Shown here: positions 21,540-33,700 of the stretch, piece after piece
Layout of the letters: the number at the start of each line of letters is the position of its first letter
How positions within the stretch are numbered: the stretch's first letter is position 1
The notes under the pieces: model-generated
Seen by the model: only the letters and a program-made list of their open reading frames with translations
Told to the model about the DNA's origin: nothing
Databases searched by the model: none
Translations under genes and position numbers: made by a program
Assembly (NCBI GenBank): GCA_964017185.1
Contig: OZ024883.1
Coordinates: 38,866,395 to 38,930,394 of the forward strand
Reading direction: 5' to 3'
DNA length: 64,000 bases
Source: Rugalucina vietnamica
Taxonomy: Eukaryota > Mollusca > Bivalvia > Lucinida > Lucinidae

Positions 21540-22405
21540 TGCAAAATGTTTCTTTATCGTCCTCCACGCAAAAACTTGTGGCGATTATCACAGGCAAGAT
21601 ATTAAACTATAGTTTCGACTCTACAAAAGGTATTGTTGGACACAATTATTTTCCTATTGTGACGGGATAGCCTCCCTTGGAAATATGCAAATTTCAAACT
21701 CGAGACTTTGTGATTCGTGTAAGTGTTGAGTATATAGCGCAGTAAACCACCCTTGGTGGATGAGCATGCTTTTCCACCGACGGGGTTTGCTGTGGCCTGG
21801 CTCGGCTGTTCGTTACACTATCAATTTAGAAAGTAGTCCTTGTGAATCGGGGCCTTTATTCTAGCAACTGCTTTCAGCCAGCCATGCATTGAAGGCAGAT
21901 TCTAGATTAAATGTCACCGGTCTCATGTCATTTGAAAGAACTAACACTCAAAAACAATCTTAAAACTTTAAATGGATTTGTAATTTTATCATGATACGTA
22001 TGTATTTTCGCCTAGATAAACTGACTTATTCATTGTTACCTTGCAATTTTGCACCCCTACATCGCAGGATTTTGGAAATTAAATAATATGATCATGACAG
22101 TTTATTTCTGATATTTATTTCGGTGGTCTTTAAGAAAAAAATGAGGAAAAACAGTCAAACCCAAAATAAGAAACTGCTTAAAGTGTTATATTAATACATC
22201 GTGGAAATGTAATTGCGAATGTATCAGTGGTTGCGTTGTTTGTTGTCCCTGGTAACTGCAAGTAAAATGGTAATATTGGTAACAAACAATTAAACTTGGG
22301 CAAACTTCATTTAAGAAGGAAATTGCAAAACGCAGAAATAAATATATTTTTATGTAGTTGTTGCCTTCATTTGGATGTGTGCATTCCCATCCTCGGACAA
22401 TGAAA
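21540..22405. other. Downstream region of vWA gene B
   Basis: Holds sense-strand AATAAA candidates (TTTATT on plus near 22102 and 22113), but otherwise no gene or named repeat. Confidence 0.4.
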
Positions 22406-22411
22406 CAGACT

Positions 22412-22614
22412 CTATAGTCTATCGGTAGGATCATTAGGACACAGTTTGATGTTCCTGACTGCATTCTGTAGCGCTGTTCTAAACGCAACAGTTTTTGGTT
22501 CTACTGGTCCTGGTCCCGAAAAATCATCAAAGAAGCATTCCGGACTGGCGATTTGTTCAAGCAGCTCACGGCCGGCCTCAGTTTCATTTCCAATGGCCAC
22601 AACACAGATTGTCG
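22412..22614 (-). CDS. vWA gene B, last exon
   Basis: 203 bp after acceptor TTTTCTAG, ending at TAG. Encodes ICVVAIGNETEAGRELLEQI, then a Gly/Pro insertion, then AFRTALQNAVRNIKLCPNDP as in copy A. Confidence 0.86.
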
Positions 22615-24429
22615 CTAGAAAAGAATAATGTGTATACATGTATTAAGATAGACTGGCTCCCGTCGTCAAACTTTTGTTTTTATCAGAAAAAACATGCACA
22701 AAATCTTCTGATGGCTGAGTTTGACCTATGTTCTGAGCCTAAGAAGAGGGGTAACTCATACAAGAAAATATTTATGGAGGTTATAGAACATGGTATGATA
22801 GGATGATAGTGAACATAGGACGGGGGCCAGTCTAGTATTAAGATACTATACTGTAACTTCGGAAATGTTCCCGAGAGCTTATTTTACTCTATTTTCGCGA
22901 AGTCTTTGCCTCGCGAAATTAAAGTTCTCGCTACTAAAGCATTATCATAATTTTTTAAACTATATCAGTTAACAATAAAATGATAAATTTGTAGCATTAA
23001 AACTGACATACGTGGATGTTTTATATTCTAAATAATAATTATATATAACGTAGCCTCACTTTGGGAAAGCCAAACAAATGATGACGTATAATCCCTCGTC
23101 ATTGATTACAAGCATTTTGAAGATATCCGAAACACACTTTGACCGTTTTGCTGATCGTGTATGTCTGAAAAAAAAAATCGAAGGACTGTAAGCTAATGCA
23201 TCTACCATTACCTCCATAAAGTTCCTTGAGAATGAAGGCTTCTTCTATTGGGTCAATTTCACCAGCATTGTTGATCCCACTGCTATATAACCAAACTGTT
23301 TTATTGTTTAGCGGGAGCACGTCGTCAGGGGAGTGGTTTTGTAACTCAAATTTCGCCATACGCAGTGCTTCACCGATAGCAACATTTTGACCTGCAATGA
23401 CAAACAAACAAAGTAGTTATCGAAATGCTAAGTTTTAAGTGTAACATTTGTATTTGACCTCACACTCGTACGGGCATTATGCGTAGGTTCACTAGTGAAA
23501 GGCCGTATGGGAGGTTTACATTATTCTCCTTGAATATGAGTGTAGAGATTTATATATTGATCGTAAGTTGCATAGATAGTGGCATATTGTATTAGTAGAA
23601 CTAAAACTAGAAAAAGTGCCTTGAGAGGCACGTATACCCCCGAAGTCCTAGATCTTGACCTCAGGTCCCACCCCCACCCCCATGCATGGACCCTTGGGTC
23701 TAGCCCTTATGAGGTACCTATGTTGTGTTGTAAGCATGAACACTTTCTGACACATGGTTGTCAAGATATATAGACATACAGAATATTAATCTTGGTAACT
23801 ATTGTTTTTATGTGTCCTAGATTTTGACCTCCAGCCCCACCCCTAGAGTTTGGTGCCATAGAATTTAATTTAACCCTAAAGGTTATCTATGATCCAAACA
23901 GGAATACATTCCTATAAGTATTTGTTAAGATACGAACTTAGAGATGAAAAGAAAACACTATGTAAATAGCACATTTTCAAGGAGACCTAGATTTTGACCA
24001 CTAGCCCCACCCCCGAGCATGGACCCAGAGTCGGAACTCACAGAAACAAAGCAAACCCTATAGGGTACCTATGGTTAAAATATGAATGGTTTCTGATCAT
24101 TGGTACATGAGATATACACCACCAGAGAAACATAAACCAAAACTTTGACCCAAATTAAAGGTGACCTAGATTTTGACCTCTAGCCCCACCCCCGGGCATG
24201 GACCCAGGGTCCGAACTCACAGAAACAAAGCAAACCCTATAGGGTACCTATAGTCCAAATATGAATAGTTTCTGACCATTGATTCATGAGATATACACCT
24301 CTAGAGAAACTTTAACCAACGTTCCGGAGTAACGAACGAACATACGAACGGACAAACAGACGAACGGAAAGCGAAAACTATATACCCGTCGGCATAAATG
24401 CCAGGGGTTTAACTAGTAGTAGTAGTTAG

Positions 24430-24460
<31 letters not shown>

Positions 24461-24555
24461 GCTACTACTAGTAGTAGTAGTAGTAGTGGTAGTAGTAGTA
24501 GTAGTAGTGGCAGTAGCAGCAGCAGCAGCAGCAGCAGCAGAAGAAGAAGAAGAAG

Positions 24556-24586
<31 letters not shown>

Positions 24587-27500
24587 TGTGGTGGTAGTAG
24601 AAGATAAGAAGAAGAAGAAGAATAAGTTGTGGTGGTAGTAGAAGATGTTACTGAATTAGTAATCAAATATAACAAGGGGGCCCTCTAATATACGCAACCC
24701 GATAAGACGCTGCATTTAGGTACACCAAGTACATGAATAGAGCAATAATGTGCATGAACCCTATGGTCTAATTAAATGCATTTTCATTTTTCAGCATGAT
24801 AAAGGTTGTTTAGGTAGATCTTTCAAGGCCAAAAACTTGATCGCAAATGGGTCAGTTAGTGTACTGGATGTTACACTTATCGAAAAACCATACAAGCCAA
24901 GATCGTCTCGCATGGCTAAATATAAATTTGCTATAGTACAATCGCCACTACTGCGGATATCAGTCGCATGGCACTATGAGAAATCGACATTAAGCAATAC
25001 GAGGCAATCTTGTAGACGTTGTTAGCGTTGTCAACAGTTTCTAAAGGCACGTCCATACTTCATTGTTCGGTCGCATGACACTATGGGAAATTGAGATTTA
25101 GCCAGCCGAGGCAATCTTGTCGACGTTGTCAACGTTGTGGACTTTGTCATCATTTTATGGAGGCAGGTGAATACTTCATTGTTCAGTCGCACCGCAATAT
25201 GGGAAATTGAGATTAAGTCATCCGATGGGGATCTTGTCGACGTTGTTAACACTGTCAACACTATGTACAGGCTCGCTAATTCTGGGTTATATGAAGTCGT
25301 AGGTCATGCAACTTCGGCACACACAGACTTTGTCATTCTAATTACATTTTGCAAACGGTTGTTGAACCTTTAGACAGTGTTGACAACGTTGACAACGTCA
25401 ACATGATCGCTTCGGATGATTTAGTGTCAATTTCCCATAGAACTGTACGACTGATACCTCAGTATTGGCGAGCCTATTGAGTGTTGACAGCGTTGGTAAC
25501 GTCGACAAGATCTCTTCGGATGGCTAAATGTCATTTGTCCATAGTACAATGCGCCAAAGCAACTCGGAGCTAGTGAACTTGTAGATATGATTGGCTGTGC
25601 GACTGAACAATAAAGTATCGGTGTGCCACTAGAAAGTGTTGACAACGTCGTCAAGGTCGCCTCGGATGGCTAAATGTCGATTCCCAATAACAACACGCGA
25701 CTGAAAACCTCAGTATTGGCGATCCTATATATCCTATAGATGGCGACAAAATCGCTTCGGATGATTAAATAAAGTGCCAATTTCCCACAAAGCTATGCGA
25801 CTGAACAATTCAGTATTGGCGAGGTTGTACACACTGCCGACAACGCCGACAAGATCGCTTCTGATGAGTATTGAAGCAGCATTGATGTACCTAGTGATAG
25901 TAGAAAATATGTGGAAAAGGGTGTAGGGTCCCTTATATCATATTTTGTAGTAGGAGGAGGAGAACGCTTAATAGTAGTGTTTAGTGAAGTTATTGGTGTA
26001 GCAGCAGCAACAGTTAAAGTAGTAGTAGTAATGGTAGTAAATTAGCAAACTAAGATAGCATTGTGATTCTAACACACCCTACCTTTAGAAGTCAATGGTA
26101 AAGTGCAGTGATATATTGAGTAATATAGCACTGGGCGGATTAGCGTGGCGTTACTTTGTGCCGCTTTGACACCATTTTGATTAATTATGACGTCAGCTAT
26201 CCCAAAGGTCACATTACCTTGATGTTAGACGGTGTAACGTCATTTCAACGCGTTCAAAATGTAACAAGCATATCCAAATATTTGCGGTGCAGTCAAAAGT
26301 TTGGCGGGATTACTTCAGAGCAATGGTCGAAAAGTTAAAGAAACTGAAGGTTAAAAATGATTTTATTCCGTTTATTGTGTGTTAGAATCGAAATAGATCA
26401 GTTCTAGTTCGTGAATCGTTGCGTAATATATCACTGTTTGTCGGTCAGTTGTACACAGATAAATCACTCGCGCTGCGCCTTCGTGATTTGCTCTGCTTTA
26501 CAACTGACCTCCAAACAGTGATATATTACTCAGTAGTAGTAGTAGTAGCAGTAGTAGTATTAGTAGTAGTAGTAGTCGATGTAGCAGTAGTAGTAGTAGT
26601 AGTAGAGGACGTCAAAGTTCAGTATTACCATCATTATATTGCAAAGCGAATAAGTGCCACAGAACATCAAACAGATTGTTGTAATCCCCCAAGTTGTAAT
26701 GAACATATATTTCATCTGGCGCAGAGAACCTTATCAAGGCCACTCTGGACTTGTCCGCAGCGATAGGCCTCAATTGATCGATGGCTATGGTAGTAACCTG
26801 AAAATAGGTTTCTAGTTACTAAATTTATTTATTTTATAAATTATGTAAATTGTACAAGGCATGCTGTTCTTCCAAAAAGTGCAAACGTTTTTAGGGGTAA
26901 TGTACAGGCAGTTCAATATTACTAAATGTCAATCAAACGGAGTTTCAAAATCAAACCAAAATAAGGAATCTGATAGGGAAAAACAGGAACCACAACAGAA
27001 GTACCGCATTGGAAAGACCATGTGCATAACATTACTATATGATGATGTACGGAAAGTCGATATGTATAAAAGTATATAAAAGCAGACGTTTCTACATGTA
27101 GTTTAATTCTGAATTAAAGTCCAAACGCATATATAAGAAACGCGAAAATTTAACTTCTAGTACACTTATAATCTTTACCTTTAATTGAAATTTACAGTAG
27201 TTGTACAGAAAAACACTACGTAATTTTTGAAAAATATTTGAGAAAAAATACACACACGCATTTAGCCTAGTCGTCTCAGCTACGATCTCTGCAAATTTTT
27301 GTTTCACCTGATTTCAGAGGTGCTTTGTCAAAGTTGTACCCTTGGCTTTGTTCAACTTTTTCCAAAATCTGTAGGTCAAACAGTTTCGGAAAGTATATAC
27401 CTTTTTATCATTCTATGCTACAGAATTCCGTTATATCCAAAACACTACTTCATCTTGAAAAATCATGAAAATCTAAGAAAGGGGAGCTAACGCCTTATTT

Positions 27501-30500
27501 AGGAATCGGATTTGGCCGAAACTTAATATAATTGAAGCTGATGTGCATACCCTGGTTACAAATAAGTTTGAACAGAATCAGACTGATAGCTGGCTAGAAA
27601 ATAAGAAAACATTGTTTTCGCCATTATAACCCTATGGGACCTATCCGTCGCCATGGTAACCAGAGTTTTGATCCATTCTACCATATGTTCTAAGAAAGGT
27701 TTTGTCCTGATAAAAGTATGCGTCATGTGAAATTCGATGGCTCTGGGTTCATTGGTTTTAGAAATTTTGCACTTTTTCTTGTAGATTTATTCTCTACGGA
27801 CAGGACATTTTTGACCGAAATATAATTTCCATAATTCTACATTGTCATTGGCGTTAGTATAGTATTTTTCGTATGACAATTATCAGTTCTGAAGACTCCA
27901 TTCCAAAATGTGATTTTAAACTTCCAGAAGTATGTGACGTCATAGAGAAATGTATGTCTTACAGACAGGACACTTTTTTGTTACACTGTCCTCTGAAATA
28001 TGGGATATAAATTTCTATGCAGTGATAAAGGTAAGCCACGCTACTGTTATTTTTACCGATTAGGTATGTCCAAATATTGTTTATAACCCATCGACAGTAG
28101 TATTGGATGTAACAGTCTGACTTATCTGGCAGGTCACTTCTCACTTTTAAATTAAAATGCCATAGTTTGGCACATGTCATCATCGTTAGTAATCGTGGTA
28201 TAACTCAAAAACAAATAGTCGTAGCCCATTCAAATAAACGGCTGAATAAAGGGAATATGATCGCTTACAAGTCACAGAATATTTGATATGCACATTTAGT
28301 GTCAGTTCCAATCCTATACCCATAAAATGAAGCAATTTTCAAGTGAGACAATATAACACCTGTTTTGGAGGTATATTTGACTTTTTTAAAATTATACTGT
28401 GAAAAAAATGGCTTGTCTAATCAATATGATTTTTTAGGCCAGTATGAATTGACTGATCTTGATATCCTGCAATTCCATTTAAGTATATTAGTGTTAAAGT
28501 ATTCGTTACACAACCGCATAACACTTGGTACATTGTAAATTTGAAATCAAATGAAAATAAGGGTTATTTTAAATGATTAATTAGCGGGGAGTGAAGCATA
28601 TTGACGGATCAAATGCCAACAGACACACTTCTCAAATAATAGAAAAATGACAAGCTGGTTCAAAACGTAGAACGATCTATTTACGATATACGTACACTGA
28701 CAAAGATGCGTACCCAAACAATATGACGGTTATAATGTAGTATTCAATTCATACCATTGTGTTAAAAGACCCATTTTCCCTTGGTCTTTGTGGAATACGG
28801 TATCTCTTTGCATGAATCGATATGTTTTAATCATAAGTATATACATGTCGATGCACACATGTATAATTCGCCTTATGGGAATCTTAGGGGCTCATCTTCT
28901 ATTCCTTGTACTGCTGAGCCCTTAAGTATCCAATACGGCGATATGACGTATATAAAGTTTTTCTTAAATTTGAAATCCGGCGAACATTTATCAATGCATT
29001 AAGCCCTAGGTAATATCATGTCGCTGCATTGTTGATAAAGTTCTACAACTGCATCGACCATGATATCAACTTTGACCGACACAAACCTTTTGTGAATCAC
29101 CTTTATACACAGAAAAAGTTTAATGGTTATCGAATGCATTCTGTCAAAGCGGAGACAATAATGTTTTTAAGTTACATGTACTTTCTTTTTGTTCAGAGCT
29201 CACGACATTTAAGCCACATGATATCACCCTATAGATTCACTGTACACCGTAGAATCAGTGAAATACACTGTACAAGTTATTGAACGCATTTTGGGGGCAA
29301 AATATGCGAGATAGCTGTAAGTGTTTTGCATGATTTCGTGATATCAGTTTTGTTTCTGTGCCATAGTTTTCAGCTGATCACTTTAGTACATGTTCTTGTG
29401 TTATCGTATGGTCGACAAACCGCATAAGGTGTTGGTGGGAGCATACAGGAGGCATTCGTTATGAACGAGAGTTGTAAAAATGTTTAAAGTCGCTGCATTT
29501 TCTCTACTAGTTTTAAAATCCAACATTTTTGAGAAAATAAAATACGCGCAGAAGAAAAAAATACTTCAGAACTTTCAACATAAGAACGCGCATGCTGATC
29601 CGATTCGTCAATTTGGAAATTTCTAACCATAAAGGACTGTACGTTCGAATTTCAGTGATAGGAACTACAGTCCCAGTCAAAGAGAGGTCGACTTATTTTT
29701 TGTACCCAGTTATATCAATTGGCTGTACGAAGTTATTGAAACTGCTAGCGAGTAAAGTCGCCTTGCAAGAGAGGAAATATGTCTTAATTAAGAATAATGG
29801 GCTAGTATGTAAACCATATATTGTATATTACATCTTCTCGATTTATCTGTGCATTTTGTCATCCCCATTTACTGCATCAAACAATTAGCGAAAAAAGAAG
29901 AACTAGTAAATGACAATATAATTGATATAGGCGTTTCGTAAGGAACCCAGCGTTGTGCTATCTGCTTCTAAAAAGGTACAAGCAGGCAATGATCAGGAAA
30001 AGGCGCTATCAAAATGAAATTTCCCACTTCAAAAACCGAGGTGGGCAAAACTAAATTGATAATTAGGTACTTATACTTAGAAAACATATCTTAAGCCGAG
30101 TGAGCAGTTTTTTCCAAATAGGCGTCCACCCAGTTATCCGAACTTAAGTAAACTATGAAAACGTATAAACGGTTCAAACAGCACAAAAATTCGACTCCAA
30201 AACATAAAACAAATGGAACCACAACAGAAGTATCGCCTTGGAACGATCAGTAGTAAAAACATTCCGGGGGTGGGGAGGGGGCTTAAATTGATTTCATAGG
30301 CGCCAAAAAGAATCGAAAATGCAAGTGTTGCATTATTACAGTACGTGAGTATTGCTATTGGACAGACTGAAGACAATGATACATGGAATATGATGTTAAT
30401 CTAATAAGTATATAGAGGGATAAGTTGAAAAAAGAAACTTTAACCATTGCAGAAGCTGAGGGTAAGGTTTGGTACCTGTAAAATCGATTTAAAGACACAT

Positions 30501-30735
30501 TTTGCATTGCATAACACCCTAATGACCTTCAGCAGACTACAGATAAGAAATCACAGGTAATGCAAGGGTGGCTTTACAGGTAGGGGCCATGAATGGGAAC
30601 CTAAAGTCAATACCTGTGAAATATGTATTGTATAACAGATATAGTATTTTATCTATGATTATTGTCATCATCATTTTGGTAATTTAGATGATCTGTCCCT
30701 TTGGGTCTGATTCATAAATAAAGAATATTGAAAAT

Positions 30736-30798
<63 letters not shown>

Positions 30799-33700
30799 TT
30801 CAACAAAGCATTTTCACTGAATAATTGGAACACACTTGAAAGTCTTTTGTCTAATAGCACTATTCACAGTTTAGAAGGTTCCTTAATCCAGTTTGCTTAT
30901 TACATGAAAGAATGTTGCATGAATAATTTAAAAGGAAAACTATTTTACATAAAACCATTTTACATTGAAACAAGGATTTTCACACGTTTTGACAGATACT
31001 AAACAAACACAGACTCAGTGGAAGACCGTGAGTACATGAAATCATGTTGGTTTGTTGAAGGTGTGAAAAACAGATGACCACTTCATCAATGTAATACACT
31101 TTCATGACACTTCATTCATTTCTAATTAGACATTTAGAGTGACAAGTCTCTCTGAGATTTATGACACAAATGTTAGGATATCATTCTAGTGATACACATA
31201 CGGAGCCTACATGTATATGTGCAGTGAGACATGACATATTTATTTATATTTGGAATATGGATATTATTATAATAATAACAATTATTCTGTTGTTATTCCG
31301 AAACTTTTCTTCAGTTAAATCTTTTTTTTTAGAAAGTATATCAGCATTCAATGAGCTGTTGAGAAAATGATCAATGGTCTTGGCCTGCTCTTTCTGACAT
31401 AGAATATAGGTTATATTTCAGCATAGGCTCAATTCAGAAAATAAGATGATTTTAAATGCAAAAACTGAAAATCAGATTAAAAAACTATAAGAAAATAAAA
31501 CATGCTCTAAAATTTCATTTTAAACACTTCTAAACTATATTAAAGTTCTCTTCAAGTGGCCCCCTCAAGGCAGAGACCAATGGCCCCATAATCACTTAGA
31601 TAAGATAAGCCTTTGATGTGCGCTATGCCTCCTGCACTGTTTATTAGGGGTCATTAGACCAGGCCATCCCAGGTAAAGAAGCAGCAAACTGTGTCTTTAA
31701 GCCCGCCAGTTATGTTATATTAATGATCGTTCCAAGGCGATACTTCTGTGGTGGTTCTTTTTGTTTTATGTTTTGGTGTTTAATTTTTTTGTGCTGTAGG
31801 CGCCTTATGTATGTACTATTTTTTTAAGTTTAGGTAACTGAGTGGCCACCTAGTGGTAAAATAGCTGCGCACTCGGCTTTTGATAAGTTTTCTTGGTATA
31901 AGTGCCTGATTGTTGGTTTAGTTTTTTACCCGTCTCGGTTTTTTTGTGTGGGAATCTTTTTTCTGATTGCGCCTTTTCCTGCTCGTTGCCTACTTGTACC
32001 TTTTTACAATTATACAAAACCATTTTCAAATATATTGATTATTACCATAGGGTATAGATATAATACACATTTGCACATTTTTCAAATGCCTCGTCCGCAT
32101 TGTCCACTTTATAATTACCGAAAATTTGAACGACTGTACCTATCACTGGGTACAGTTTCTCTAACATTGTGTGGCTTTTACTTCGTACAAAACCTCTCAT
32201 TGACTGGGACAGTAGTTCCTATCACTGAAATTCAAACGTACAGTCTTTTATGGTTAGAAATTTCGAAATCGACGAATCGGATCAGCATGCGCTTTCATAT
32301 GTTGAAAGTTCCAAGGTATTTCTTTCTTCTGGGTGTATTTTATTATCTCAAAAATGTTGGAATTTAAAACAAGAGGAGAAAATGCAGCGACTTTAATTTT
32401 TTTTAAAACTCTCATCCAAAACGAATGCCCCCCCTTATGCTCCCACGAACACCTTTTGCGGTTTGTCGATCATAAGATGGCGCAAGAACATGTACCAAAG
32501 TGATCAACTGTAAACTATGGCAAAAATGCGTTCAATAACTGGTACAGTGTCTTTCACTGATTCTATGGTGTACAATGAATCTATAGGGTGGATATTAAAA
32601 CTGAACAGTCAACGTGCAATCACAACGACATAGTACATGTACGTGTCACATGGTGGATCCATTTATATACGTAAGGAATTAAAATACGCAACACACTAAA
32701 TTTCAACTTTTACGTATATATTTGACGTTTTGATAAAACCCTTTTATAAAACGACCTTCTGACTGCTTTTTGCACGTGATAATATAAGAAAACGTCATTT
32801 TTTTGACAAAATTAATGAAAAAACGTCAAAATCTATGAAAAACGTAAATTGTGAAGTAAACGTCGGGGCGAAGGGGAAGATGACAAATTCTTAGCATGTG
32901 GGTTACGTGACGTCGACTTGATAATGTGCAATAAAGACTAGGATCATTGTATACTTAGGTGCCGTCCCATGTTGCGTTAAATCTTGTTAACGGAATGCTA
33001 GAGTTTACAATAAAGAAAAATGAGTAACTAAAGTCATTTAAATTATTCTATTTTCGCTATTTGTACCTAAACGTATAAATCGAACCAACATACGACACGA
33101 CGTGCTTTTTAATCAACAGTGACGTCACAAGTACCGCAGAAATGGATCATCTGAGCGTTTGTTTTGACGTTCTTTAGGCAGAATATCACGTTATGTTAAG
33201 GGGCAAAACGGATTATATGCTTTGGTAATTGATTATTTTTTAAATCAGAAAATTTGAAAAACATAATGAGAATCTTTAAAATGCCCAGTTGTTCAAAACT
33301 AACGACGTCGTTAGTAAACGTTTCGTTAAAATTTCAAACATTAATATTACAAATACACTGTTATTTTTTGTTGAAAAAATGTGAGAATCCTTTGCACTGC
33401 ACAAAGGATTCTCACATTGTTTCAACAAAAAATAACAGTGTATTTGTTACTTTAGCTGATATTTGCTTAACAAATTTATGTCTTAACAATATCGTTAAGC
33501 TAATGATGCTTTGAACAACTGGGTCCAGAATGTTGGATTTTGACGTTATAATTGACGTTTTATGGACGTCTGAAGTACAAAGGTCATAATGTTTACGTAA
33601 ATAATCATTTTATTGAATATAACGAATGTCGAAGGAATTTTTCTGGCTTTTTACTCATTTTTTCGTTTGACGTTGATGACGTTAAACCTCCCATAACATA

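Larger units (their letters stand above)
29222..32596. mobile_element. Nested 3.4-kb element with about 0.5-kb inverted ends
   Basis: 29222-29740 is the reverse complement of 32020-32596. The outer ends read CACCCTATAGATTCACTGTA and, at right, GAATCTATAGGGTG. GATAT sits just outside both ends, but GATAT also follows the solo copy at 1812, so it may belong to the repeat rather than be a target duplication. The interior carries two oppositely oriented copies of the GGTACAAGTAGGCAA repeat and a TTTA microsatellite; no transposase seen. Confidence 0.6.
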
